Assembly: GCA_947495035.1 (NCBI GenBank)
Contig: CANLXI010000020.1
Coordinates: 1 to 64,000 of the forward strand
Direction of reading: 5' to 3'
DNA length: 64,000 bases
Source: an uncultured Granulosicoccus sp.
GTDB lineage: Bacteria > Pseudomonadota > Gammaproteobacteria > Granulosicoccales > Granulosicoccaceae
Every line of letters begins with the position of its first letter. Position 1 is the stretch's first letter. A model generated the notes under the pieces. That model saw only the letters and a list, made by a program, of their open reading frames with translations, searched no databases and was not told the origin of the DNA. The position numbers and the translations under genes were made by a program. Positions 25,305 through 33,403 of the stretch are shown here, one piece after another.

Positions 25305-26261
25305 ATGCCGACGGAGCCATTGCTGGCCATCGAAGGGCTGAGCGTGACTCTGCGGCACGCCGCCGTGGTGCGGGATCTGAGCCTGCGGCTCGATGCCGGA
25401 GACATGCTGGGACTCGTCGGTGAATCCGGTTGTGGCAAATCGGTGACCGCGCTGTCGGTACTGGATCTGCTGGAAGACTCGCCACTGACCATCAGTGCCG
25501 GCGCGGTGCGCTTTCAGGGGCAGGATCTGCGAGCACTGGATGCGCCTGCTCTACAGCGTCTGCGTGGCAATCGCATCGCCATGATCTTCCAGGAGCCCAT
25601 GACCTCGCTCAATCCGGTTTTCCGGATCGGCGACCAGATAGCCGAAGTGTTGCAGATTCACCGCGGCAGCACGCGGCAACAGGGTAGACAGGCGGCCGTC
25701 GCCCTGCTGGAACGGGTTGGCATGGCATCGCCGGAGAGCATGATCAGACGCTACCCGCACCAGCTCTCGGGCGGGCAGAGACAACGGGTCATGATTGCCA
25801 TGGCGCTGGCCTGTGAGCCCCAGCTGCTGATTGCCGATGAGCCCACCACGGCACTGGATGTCACGGTGCAGGCACAGATTCTGGAGCTGCTGGACCAGCT
25901 GCGCCGGGACACGGGCATGGCGGTATTGCTGATCACTCATGATCTGGGGCTGGTGCGTCAGTACTGTGACCAGGTGGCGGTCATGTATTGTGGTCAGCTG
26001 GTGGAAGTGGGGTCGTGTGACGCGGTTTTCGAGCGACCCGCTCATCGTTATACCAATGCCCTGCTGCAATCGGTACCTGCGTTGAACTCACCGGGTAGCC
26101 GCCTGCCGGCCATCGAGGGTCGAGTTCCTGCGCCCGGGCACTGGCCGCCGGGCTGTGCCTATGAGCCACGTTGTGCCTACGCGATCAAGGATTGCGCGCA
26201 ACGCATGCCAGAGCTCGAATCGGGTAACAGGACGGTGCGCTGCTGGAACCCGGCCTCATGA
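25305..26261 (+). CDS. Dipeptide ABC transporter ATPase (DppD/OppD type)
   Basis: A 318-residue ATPase with Walker A GESGCGKSVTALSVLDLL, signature LSGGQRQRVMIAMAL, Walker B LLIADEPTTALDV and the C-terminal oligopeptide-transporter extension with Cys residues (PPGCAYEPRCAYAIKDCAQRMPE) that in this family may hold an iron-sulfur cluster. The start is ATG 25305 (MPTEPLLAIEG); TTG 25296 would extend it by three codons. Its stop overlaps the next ATG (ATGA at 26258-26261). Confidence 0.94.
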   Translation: MPTEPLLAIEGLSVTLRHAAVVRDLSLRLDAGDMLGLVGESGCGKSVTALSVLDLLEDSPLTISAGAVRFQGQDLRALDAPALQRLRGNRIAMIFQEPMTSLNPVFRIGDQIAEVLQIHRGSTRQQGRQAAVALLERVGMASPESMIRRYPHQLSGGQRQRVMIAMALACEPQLLIADEPTTALDVTVQAQILELLDQLRRDTGMAVLLITHDLGLVRQYCDQVAVMYCGQLVEVGSCDAVFERPAHRYTNALLQSVPALNSPGSRLPAIEGRVPAPGHWPPGCAYEPRCAYAIKDCAQRMPELESGNRTVRCWNPAS

Positions 26262-27235
26262 TGCTGCTGCAGGTGCAAGACCTGACCAGCTCCTTCAGGA
26301 CTCGCGAGGGCAAGACCCTGCGCGCGCTGAATGCGGTGTCCTTCAATCTGGCCAAAGGCGAGGTTCTGGGGATTGTCGGCGAGTCCGGCTGCGGCAAATC
26401 GACATTGGCCAAGAGCGTGTTGCGGCTGATCGGGGTCGAGCGGGGTTCGGTGCGCTTTCACGGCCAGGATGTGATGCGCATGAGCAAGGCAGAGCTGCAG
26501 CGTGCGCGGCAACGCATGCAGATCGTGTTTCAGGATCCCTTCGGATCACTGAACCCCAGACATACCATCGGCAAGATCATCCGGGAACCTCTGCAAGTGC
26601 ACGGAGTCGGTTCGGCTCACGAACAACAGTTGCGGGTTGTCGAATTGCTGGAACGGGTGGGGCTGTCCGGTGACGTTCAGACACGGCATGCGCACGAGTT
26701 CTCCGGCGGGCAGCGCCAGCGTATCGCCATTGCCCGTGCTCTGGCATTGCAACCCGAACTACTGGTGGCCGATGAGGCGGTATCTGCGCTGGATGTGTCG
26801 GTGCAGAGCCAGATCATCAATCTCATTACCGAGCTGCAGGCAGAGTTGGGCTTGTCGCTGTTGTTCATCAGTCATGACCTGTCTGTCATACGTCACGTCA
26901 GCGACCGCATCGCGGTGATGTATCTGGGGCGTATCGTCGAAATCGGAGAGGCGCGTGCCGTGATGAACCAGCCGCAGCATCCCTACACGCGGGCGCTGAT
27001 ATCCGCAATACCGTCTCTGAGCACGAAACACGCGCAGCGCATCGTCCTGCAGGGCGAACTGCCTGACCCGACCGATCCACCCGCAGGGTGCAGTTTCCAG
27101 ACGCGCTGTCCGCAAGTGCATGAACAATGCCTGCGACAACGACCCGAGCTCAAGGCCGTGGTCGCGATAACCGATAACAGAAACCTGCAGGCCACTCATC
27201 TGAGTGCCTGCCACTTGAATGAAACAACACCATGA
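26258..27235 (+). CDS. Dipeptide ABC transporter ATPase (DppF/OppF type)
   Basis: A 325-residue second ATPase of the same importer. It has Walker A GESGCGKSTLAKSVLRLI, signature FSGGQRQRIAIARAL, Walker B LLVADEAVSALDVSVQSQ and a C-terminal Cys cluster (PPAGCSFQTRCPQVHEQC). It overlaps both the upstream ATPase and the downstream hydrolase genes by 4 bp, so it is part of a tightly coupled operon. Confidence 0.94.
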   Translation: MMLLQVQDLTSSFRTREGKTLRALNAVSFNLAKGEVLGIVGESGCGKSTLAKSVLRLIGVERGSVRFHGQDVMRMSKAELQRARQRMQIVFQDPFGSLNPRHTIGKIIREPLQVHGVGSAHEQQLRVVELLERVGLSGDVQTRHAHEFSGGQRQRIAIARALALQPELLVADEAVSALDVSVQSQIINLITELQAELGLSLLFISHDLSVIRHVSDRIAVMYLGRIVEIGEARAVMNQPQHPYTRALISAIPSLSTKHAQRIVLQGELPDPTDPPAGCSFQTRCPQVHEQCLRQRPELKAVVAITDNRNLQATHLSACHLNETTP

Positions 27236-28266
27236 GGCCTGATACTGGCGGTATATCGGAGGGTGCGTTCAAACGCGCGGTCTCCCTGCTGGATGAACAG
27301 ATCGATGCCGGCCGCATCCCCGGCGCTGTGCTGGGCACCGTCGACATCGGGGGGCAGCGTCGCCTGTACAGCCGTGGCCTGGCGCAGGTATCGCCTGAGC
27401 GGCGAGCCATGCAGGACGACACCTGGTTCGATCTGGCCTCCCTGACCAAAGTCATCTTTACCGCGCCGCGCATTCTGCAGCTGCTGCGCGATGAAGCAAT
27501 CGATCTGGATGAGCCACTGACGCGCCTGCTTCCGGATCTTCGCCAGTATGACAACGATGCCTGGGAGCGCAAGGTCAGCTTTGCCCAATGCCTGGGTCAC
27601 CAGAGCGCGTTCCCGGCGGTTGAACCCATATACACCTATGGCAGGGATGCCGAACTGTTGCGCGCCTTTGTCCTGCAACGCGAGTGGCGGCAACGCAGTG
27701 CGCCACCGGTCTATTCGGATATCAACTTCATTCTGCTGGGACTGGCGCTGGAGAGGTATCACGGGGTCCGCATCCGGTCCATGCCTGCGGGGCCGGGCTT
27801 TGCATTCGAGGCGCCCGCCGAACATTGCGCAGCCACCGAATTCTGTACCTGGCGCCAGCGGCTGATCTGCGGCGAGGTGCACGATGACAATTGCAACGCC
27901 CTGCAGGGCGCCGGACATGCGGGGTTGTTCGGTACGGCCGGTGCCGTGCTCGATCATGCGCAGGGTCTGCTGCAGGGCACGGCCGCCTCGCCGGCGGTCA
28001 TCGATGCCATGCGCACACCGGTGTCGGACACACGGACGCTGGGCTGGGAGCGTGCCCATACGGGGTGGTCGGGTGGGAAATTCTGTTCTGCCGGGACCAT
28101 CGGGCATACCGGTTTCACGGGGACAGGCTTGTGGATAGATTTCGACGCAGGGTGTGCCTGGACCTTGCTCAGCAATCGCATCCATCCCACGCGTCATGCG
28201 GACAGCGGTATCGTTTCCTTGCGCAGGGATGTGTCCGATGCACTTACCGCTACCGGAGATCTGTAG
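27232..28266 (+). CDS. Beta-lactamase-fold serine hydrolase
   Basis: A 344-residue protein of the class C beta-lactamase/penicillin-binding-protein/esterase superfamily. The nucleophile motif S-L-T-K is in DLASLTKVIFTAP, the second motif Y-S-D in VYSDINFILLG, and the third motif reads HTG in IGHTGFTGTG. There is no signal peptide, so it should act in the cytoplasm, unlike a true beta-lactamase. Between peptide-importer ATPases and AnmK it may act on muropeptides or D-amino-acid peptides. That role is inferred from context. The start ATG 27232 overlaps the ATPase stop. Confidence 0.88.
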   Translation: MRPDTGGISEGAFKRAVSLLDEQIDAGRIPGAVLGTVDIGGQRRLYSRGLAQVSPERRAMQDDTWFDLASLTKVIFTAPRILQLLRDEAIDLDEPLTRLLPDLRQYDNDAWERKVSFAQCLGHQSAFPAVEPIYTYGRDAELLRAFVLQREWRQRSAPPVYSDINFILLGLALERYHGVRIRSMPAGPGFAFEAPAEHCAATEFCTWRQRLICGEVHDDNCNALQGAGHAGLFGTAGAVLDHAQGLLQGTAASPAVIDAMRTPVSDTRTLGWERAHTGWSGGKFCSAGTIGHTGFTGTGLWIDFDAGCAWTLLSNRIHPTRHADSGIVSLRRDVSDALTATGDL

Positions 28267-28267
28267 C

Positions 28268-29392
28268 ATGCAAGCCCGATGGGCCGTTGGCCTGATGACC
28301 GGAACCGTACTGGATGGCAATATCGATGTGGCACTGTTGCGCACCGATGGTGTCGATATCGAGAGCTTCGGCCGATACGCGCTCAAGCCTTATGATCGGA
28401 CCACACGCCAGCTACTGATCGAGGCACTGGCACAGGCTCGCCACTGGCAGTTTGCCGCCGAGGAACCGAGCGTTTTCGCCGAGGCCGAGGAGCGGCTGAC
28501 GCTGGCACAGGCTGCCGCTGTGCAACAGCTGGTGAGTGAGGCGGGCCTGAGCATGATGGATATCGACGTGGTCGGTTTCCATGGGCAGACGGTCCTGCAC
28601 CGGGCACCCACGGCAGAGACTCGGGGTGCGACCCGGCAACTGGGTGACGGCGCCTTGATGGCCAGGACCCTCGGTTGCACGGTGGTGCACGATTTTCGCA
28701 GTGCAGACGTGCGCGCCGGTGGACAGGGCGCCCCCTTGTCGGCCATCTATCATCAGGCTCTGCTGACGCGCTCGGGGGCGGACTCGTCCACAGCCGTGCT
28801 GAACCTGGGCGGCGTGGCAAACCTGACCTGGACCGATCATGCCGAATCACTGATCGCCTTCGATACCGGTCCTGCCAATGCACCACTGAATGATTTCATC
28901 AGCCGACTGGGCCTGGGAGAGATGGACCACGATGGTCAGCTGGCTGCAGCCGGGACGGTGGATGAATCGCGTTTGGAGCAGTTGCTGCAACACCCGTATC
29001 TGACGCAGGCCTGGCCCAAATCGCTGGATCGCAATGATTTCACCGCGAGCATGGCTGAAGGGCTGAGTGCTGCAGATGGAGCTGCCCTGTTGACAGCCTT
29101 CACCGCCGCGGCGGTGGGCAAGGCCCTGGATCTGTTGCCACAGCGACCGTCGAAGCTGATTGTCTGTGGTGGGGGGCGACACAATCCGACACTGATGCGG
29201 GCGCTTGCGCAACGTGCAGCACCGGTGTGCGAACCGGCGGAAGTACAGGGCTGGCGAGGAGATGCCATCGAGGCAGAATGCTTTGCCTACCTGGCCATGC
29301 GAACCGTGCGAGGCTTGCCGATCAGCTTTCCGTCGACCACAGGTGTCAGCCAGGCCATGTGCGGCGGTGTCGTCTCGCAGGCAGGTCGATGA
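28268..29392 (+). CDS. anmK: Anhydro-N-acetylmuramic acid kinase
   Basis: A 374-residue kinase that opens the 1,6-anhydro ring of anhydro-MurNAc and phosphorylates it to MurNAc-6-phosphate in cell-wall recycling. The N-terminal motif reads GLMTGTVLDGNIDVALLR, the variant with Thr for the first Ser and an extra Asn compared with GLMSGTSxDGID. Other blocks are VGFHGQTVLHR, VHDFRSADVRAGGQGAPL, NLGGVANLTW and FDTGPANAPLNDF. The start is ATG 28268, one base after the stop of the hydrolase gene. No MurQ etherase gene was seen in the window. Confidence 0.94.
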   Translation: MQARWAVGLMTGTVLDGNIDVALLRTDGVDIESFGRYALKPYDRTTRQLLIEALAQARHWQFAAEEPSVFAEAEERLTLAQAAAVQQLVSEAGLSMMDIDVVGFHGQTVLHRAPTAETRGATRQLGDGALMARTLGCTVVHDFRSADVRAGGQGAPLSAIYHQALLTRSGADSSTAVLNLGGVANLTWTDHAESLIAFDTGPANAPLNDFISRLGLGEMDHDGQLAAAGTVDESRLEQLLQHPYLTQAWPKSLDRNDFTASMAEGLSAADGAALLTAFTAAAVGKALDLLPQRPSKLIVCGGGRHNPTLMRALAQRAAPVCEPAEVQGWRGDAIEAECFAYLAMRTVRGLPISFPSTTGVSQAMCGGVVSQAGR

Positions 29393-30474
29393 GCGCGTCT
29401 GACAGGCAGGTCGATGCGGCGGCTGAAACCCTGCTCGAATCCGCCATTGCTGCGTTCATCCGTGGGGCTGTCGGCGCGCGTCACGCCGCACCGAGCAATC
29501 ACTTGCAGACCCTGTGGGGCGGCCAGGGAAGTCTGCTGCGCTGGAGCACCGATGTTCCGGGGCATGAATCGCTCATCGTCAAGTACATTGCTCCCGATCG
29601 AGATGCCTCTCATCCGAGAGGCTGGAACACGCAGCAATCGTTTGCACGCAAGGCGCGATCCTATGCCATCGAATGCCATTGGTACGAGCATTATGCAGTG
29701 CGCTGCCATGCCCGGTGCAAGGTGCCACGGCTGCTGGGAATCCATCGGGATGAGCAGTGCAATCTGCTGTTGCTGGAGGATCTGACACCAGCGTATCCAC
29801 GTCTGCGTGATCGCCTGAATATCATCGAGGTGCTGCCCGGTCTGCATTGGCTGGCTGAGTTTCATGCCTGGTTCATGCACGAACAGGCAACCGGTCTGTG
29901 GCCGCGCGGATGCTACTGGCATCTCGATACCCGGCCCGATGAATGGCAGGCGATGAGTGATGGTCCGGTCAAGATGGCGGCGAGCTGGCTGGATGAGCGA
30001 CTGCAACAGGCACGCTTTCAGACACTGGTTCACGGTGATGCCAAATTGGCGAACTTCTGTTTCAGTCATGACATGACACGGGCATCGGCGGTGGATTTCC
30101 AGTATGTGGGCAGAGGTTGTGGCATGAGCGATGTGGTCTATTATCTGGGCAGCTGCCTGTCAGAGAATGACTGCCGGGAACACGAGGAATATTGTCTGTC
30201 GAGCTATTTCAGGCAACTGCATGCGGCCTTGCAACGTCGTGCTGACGGGGCAGCTCCGTCAGCCTCGGGTGAGCAGCAGGCATCGTTCACCTGGACGTCC
30301 GGTATGGGGCAGCAGCTGGAGCAGGAATGGCGATCCCTGTACGCTGTTGCGTGGACCGACTTTCAGCGATTTCTGCTGGGCTGGATGCCGGATCATGCCA
30401 AGGTCAATCGTTATGGGCACGAGTTGGCGATGCGTGCCCTGCAGGATTGGCCCGGACAGACAGCGGACTCGTGA
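29389..30474 (+). CDS. APH/ecdysteroid-kinase-like small-molecule kinase
   Basis: A 361-residue protein of the aminoglycoside-phosphotransferase/protein-kinase-like fold. The catalytic loop LVHGDAKLANFCF matches HGDxxxxN and the metal-binding motif AVDFQYVG matches DFQ. The hinge-like region LLLLEDLTPAYPRL precedes them. The pattern is nearer to ecdysteroid-kinase-like or choline-kinase-like proteins than to AmgK, the MurNAc/GlcNAc anomeric kinase. Its ATG 29389 overlaps the anmK stop (ATGA), so it is co-translated with anmK. The substrate is unknown; an amino sugar or cell-wall fragment is a guess from context. Confidence 0.8.
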   Translation: MSASDRQVDAAAETLLESAIAAFIRGAVGARHAAPSNHLQTLWGGQGSLLRWSTDVPGHESLIVKYIAPDRDASHPRGWNTQQSFARKARSYAIECHWYEHYAVRCHARCKVPRLLGIHRDEQCNLLLLEDLTPAYPRLRDRLNIIEVLPGLHWLAEFHAWFMHEQATGLWPRGCYWHLDTRPDEWQAMSDGPVKMAASWLDERLQQARFQTLVHGDAKLANFCFSHDMTRASAVDFQYVGRGCGMSDVVYYLGSCLSENDCREHEEYCLSSYFRQLHAALQRRADGAAPSASGEQQASFTWTSGMGQQLEQEWRSLYAVAWTDFQRFLLGWMPDHAKVNRYGHELAMRALQDWPGQTADS

Positions 30475-30567
30475 TGCTCGACTCGCCGGTGCACAGATGA
30501 AAATGTCAGCCGATGCTGACGCTCTGGAGCCATTCACACTGATTGAACTCTACACAAGGTAACTATC

Positions 30568-31347
30568 ATGGATGCAAAGGCAATTCTGGATGGGCTGCTG
30601 GACAGGACACAACGCGCCACGCAGGCCGGCATGAACATGGCGGAGGAACGATCACTCATTCCACCGGCTGGTAACGAACGCAACGCGATGCTGAAGGGGG
30701 TGGGTACCGGTGCACTGGCTGCGGGTGCCATCGCCTTGCTGTTCGGCAGCAAGGGAACACGAAAGTTTGCCGGCAAGGCTGCAAAGCTGGGCGGTACGGC
30801 GGCCATCGGCGGGCTGGCGTACAAGGCCTACACCGAATGGCAGGCGCAACAGGCAGCGCAGGGTGGGGCTGGCAATACAGGACGACCTGACGTGTCGACA
30901 GCTGGTACGGGTGCGTCAGCGCAGCCCTTTTCCGGCACGTTGGATCTGGATCAGTTCGAGCAGATGGGAACGCCAGTGTCCGATCTGGTTGATGACGAAG
31001 CCACTGCACGCTGCGAGTCCATCATCCAGGCCATGATCAGTGCGGCACGCGCCGACGGGCATGTCGACGATGATGAGATGGCTCTGATCACACGTCAGAT
31101 CGCCAGTTTCGAGCTGGAAAGAGATGTGACATCGTTTCTGCTGAGCGAGCTGAACAAGCCGGTCAGTGTCGATGCCATCGCCGCTCTCGCCGATACGCCG
31201 GAGACTGCAGCGGAGCTGTATATTGCCTCGGCCCTGGTCGTGGACATGGAAAGTCAGGCTGAGCGAGCCTATCTGGATGAGCTGGCTGCGGCCATGCAGA
31301 TCGACCCGGGACTGATTCCGCACCTGGAAGCACCCTTGAAGGAGTGA
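30568..31347 (+). CDS. DUF533 (YebE-like) membrane-associated protein
   Basis: A 259-residue protein. Its N-terminal part holds a Gly/Ala-rich hydrophobic stretch (about 50-95, GVGTGALAAGAIALLFGSKG and KLGGTAAIGGLAYKAYTEW) that may span or touch the membrane. A Gln/Ala/Gly-rich linker follows. A C-terminal TerB-like helical domain (about 145-255) contains IIQAMISAARADGHVDDDE. This architecture is DUF533. E. coli YebE is of this family and its function is not settled. The start ATG 30568 has AAGGT upstream. Confidence 0.87.
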   Translation: MDAKAILDGLLDRTQRATQAGMNMAEERSLIPPAGNERNAMLKGVGTGALAAGAIALLFGSKGTRKFAGKAAKLGGTAAIGGLAYKAYTEWQAQQAAQGGAGNTGRPDVSTAGTGASAQPFSGTLDLDQFEQMGTPVSDLVDDEATARCESIIQAMISAARADGHVDDDEMALITRQIASFELERDVTSFLLSELNKPVSVDAIAALADTPETAAELYIASALVVDMESQAERAYLDELAAAMQIDPGLIPHLEAPLKE

Positions 31348-31766
31348 GTGGCTGCTCAGAGGGCGAATCGACAATGATTCGGGCAGATCATCAGTTTTGA
31401 AAAAAACTGGTATGGTAGACTTGATTGTGTCCGGTGAATCAGCCTACCATTGCAGCACCTTCACAGGAGCATGCAAATGCGTCTGGACACACCTTCACGT
31501 TTGACGCTGCCCTTGTGGTCGGTGAACGTCGACCTTCTGGAGATGTTCGCCATCGGTGTCAGCGCGCGTGCAGGTACTCAGGCTGTTGAAAGGAACGAGT
31601 GAAGCGTGGCCGTATCTGCTTCATGAATATTTGCCATGTGAGTCAGTAGCCGAACGGTGAATCCGGTAGATGTCGACAGACTACCGGTGAACCGATCGGT
31701 TGGACAGTCAAGCCCACCCCTCGGCCGTGATGTCGCGGCCGGAATACCACTGGAGAAGTTATACCC
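31348..31766. promoter_or_regulatory. Palindrome-rich leader upstream of the TRAP operon
   Basis: This 419-bp gap has several perfect inverted repeats: ATGGTAG (31412-31418) with CTACCAT (31444-31450); CCGGTAG (31663-31669) with CTACCGG (31681-31687); the 12-bp palindrome AACCGATCGGTT (31690-31701); and CGGCCG (31722-31727) with CGGCCG (31736-31741). They probably include operators for a sugar- or acid-responsive regulator, since no regulator gene lies nearby. No clear -35/-10 pair was identified. A candidate small ORF is at 31471-31602. Confidence 0.55.
31471..31602 (+). CDS. Candidate small ORF (41-43 residues)
   Basis: An open frame runs from ATG 31471 or ATG 31477 to TGA 31602. AGGAG at 31464-31468 is ideally spaced for ATG 31477. 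The product begins MRLDTPSRLTLPLWSVNV and has no recognised domain or clear membrane helix. It could be a leader peptide or small protein between the DUF533 gene and the TRAP operon, or chance. The support is only the ribosome site and open frame. Confidence 0.3.
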   Translation: MQMRLDTPSRLTLPLWSVNVDLLEMFAIGVSARAGTQAVERNE

Positions 31767-32771
31767 ATGAGTTCAATGACCAAGACGGTTAGAAAAGCGG
31801 CTGGCGCATTGCCAGCGTTGGCGCTGACAGCAGCAGCGCTCGTCGCCGGAACGGCACAGGCTGCCGATATGCGTGCCTGGAATATCCATCCGGCCGGCTA
31901 TCCAAATTCGGATGCCATCGATCAGTTCGCCGCAGAAGTGGAAGAAAACACCGGTGGGGAGCTGAAGATAAAGGTCTATCACGGTGGTGTACTCGGTTCA
32001 CAGCCCGATGCCATCGAACAGATTCGTCTGGGTGCCATCGACTTCGGACAGTTCAGCCTCGGCCCGATGGGGCAGTCGATCCCAGAGACCAATGTGGTAT
32101 CGCTACCGTTCATCTTCAAAAGCATTCCGCAGATGTACGAACTGATGGATGGCGAAGTCGGTGACGCCATCGGCGCCGGAATGGAGAAAAAGGGAATCGT
32201 GGCCCTTGGTTGGTACGATGCCGGTGCTCGCTCCTTCTATAATTCGCAGCGGCCGATCAACACCCCGGCGGATGTCGAAGGCCTGAAGATCCGGGTCATG
32301 AACAATGACCTGTTTGTCGGCATGGTGGAGTCAATGGGTGGCAATGCCACGCCCATGGCCTTCGCCGAGGTCTATCAGTCCCTGAAGACCGGCGTGGTGG
32401 ACGGTGCTGAAAACAACCCACCGTCCTATGATTCGGTCAACCATTTCGAGGTTGCCCAGTTCTACTCACTGACCGAGCACCTGATCATTCCCGAATGCCT
32501 GTGCATGAGCAAGGTCTCCTGGGACCGACTGTCCGATGAGCAGAAGGACATCGTGAAGGCGGCTGGCAAGGCCAGTGCCGAAACTCAGCGCGAACTGTGG
32601 AAAAAGCGTGAGACCGAAAGTCTGGAAAAGGTGCAAGCCGCAGGCGTTGTCGTCAACACTGTCGAAGACAAGGGACCGTTCCAGGAAGCCATGGCGCCGG
32701 TCTATGATCAGTTTCTGGCAGACAACCCGGATCTGGTCGAGCTGGTTGACATGATGCGTTCGGCTGACTGA
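31767..32771 (+). CDS. dctP: TRAP transporter substrate-binding protein (DctP family)
   Basis: A 334-residue periplasmic binding protein. A signal peptide (KTVRKAAGALPALALTAAAL, cleaved after AQA near residue 32) precedes ADMRAWNIHPAGYPNSDA. DctP-family blocks include VYHGGVLGSQPDAIEQIRLGAIDFGQ, GWYDAGARSFYNSQRPI (containing the Arg that usually binds a carboxylate) and NDLFVGMVESMGGNATPMAFAEVYQSLKTGVVDGAENNP. The ligand is probably an organic acid or sugar acid. The start ATG 31767 has GGAGAA 9 nt upstream. A stable hairpin follows the stop. Confidence 0.94.
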   Translation: MSSMTKTVRKAAGALPALALTAAALVAGTAQAADMRAWNIHPAGYPNSDAIDQFAAEVEENTGGELKIKVYHGGVLGSQPDAIEQIRLGAIDFGQFSLGPMGQSIPETNVVSLPFIFKSIPQMYELMDGEVGDAIGAGMEKKGIVALGWYDAGARSFYNSQRPINTPADVEGLKIRVMNNDLFVGMVESMGGNATPMAFAEVYQSLKTGVVDGAENNPPSYDSVNHFEVAQFYSLTEHLIIPECLCMSKVSWDRLSDEQKDIVKAAGKASAETQRELWKKRETESLEKVQAAGVVVNTVEDKGPFQEAMAPVYDQFLADNPDLVELVDMMRSAD

Positions 32772-32788
32772 ATTCATTGATGCGAATG

Positions 32789-32826
32789 ACGCAATTTCCG
32801 GCGTGCCTGCACGCCGGGAGTTGCGT
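32789..32826 (+). promoter_or_regulatory. Intercistronic hairpin between dctP and dctQ
   Basis: CCGGCGTG (32798-32805), a CCTG loop, and CACGCCGG (32810-32817) form a perfect 8-bp stem. The stem extends outward through two G-T pairs to ACGCAA (32789-32794) with TTGCGT (32821-32826), about 17 pairs in total. No T-run follows, so it is more likely an mRNA-stabilising or partial-termination element that keeps the binding-protein message abundant than a full terminator. Confidence 0.65.
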
Positions 32827-32866
32827 TGACCAGTCCATTTTCCGATAACGCAGGAAATAGCCCTCG

Positions 32867-33400
32867 ATGATTGAAAACACGTCGCTGATAGTGAAGGTGT
32901 TGCAGAAGCTGCGCGATCTATGCGTGTTCATCAGCAGCATCTCGCTGGTTGTACTCATTCTTACCTTTGCGTGGTTGGTGTTCGGCCGGTACGTGCTGAA
33001 CCAGACCCCGACCTGGGTTGAGCAATTGGCCCTGGTGCTGGTTGTATGGATCACGTTTCTGGGCGCCGGTGCCGGTGTTCACGACGACACTCATCTGGGC
33101 GTGAGTTTCATTCGCGAGGCGATGCCGCCGACCATTCGCCATGTATTGCGGATCGTCTGTGAAGTGACCATGGCAATATTCGGGCTGGTCATGCTCGTTG
33201 CCTGTACCGAACTTGTTCAGTTCGGCTGGTCGACCAAACTGCCAATGCTGAATATTCCCGAGGGTATACGTACCCTGCCGGCGGCCATCGCTGGCGGTCT
33301 GATTTTCCTTTTCGCTACCGAACGCGCTGTTCGGATGATCCTGGGTGGTGTCTCACCTGAGGAACCTGTTGTACCCATTTCCGACGAACGGAGCGCGTAA
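32867..33400 (+). CDS. dctQ: TRAP transporter small permease (DctQ family)
   Basis: A 177-residue inner-membrane protein with four helices (about 24-45, 57-75, 96-120, 138-160), typical of the small TRAP subunit. The family motif region NQTPTWVEQLALVLVVWITFLGAG follows the first helix. It partners DctM to couple substrate import to Na+ flow. The start ATG 32867 has AGGAAA upstream. dctM begins 4 bp after its stop. Confidence 0.92.
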   Translation: MIENTSLIVKVLQKLRDLCVFISSISLVVLILTFAWLVFGRYVLNQTPTWVEQLALVLVVWITFLGAGAGVHDDTHLGVSFIREAMPPTIRHVLRIVCEVTMAIFGLVMLVACTELVQFGWSTKLPMLNIPEGIRTLPAAIAGGLIFLFATERAVRMILGGVSPEEPVVPISDERSA

Positions 33401-33403
33401 CTC

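Noticed and set aside
27196..28386. A 396-codon minus-strand frame
   Set aside because: It is antisense to the serine hydrolase gene, whose S-x-x-K, Y-S-x and H-T-G motifs are clear.
29389..30474. Assignment of the kinase as AmgK
   Set aside because: The catalytic loop and DFQ region fit ecdysteroid-kinase-like proteins better, and no murU partner is adjacent.
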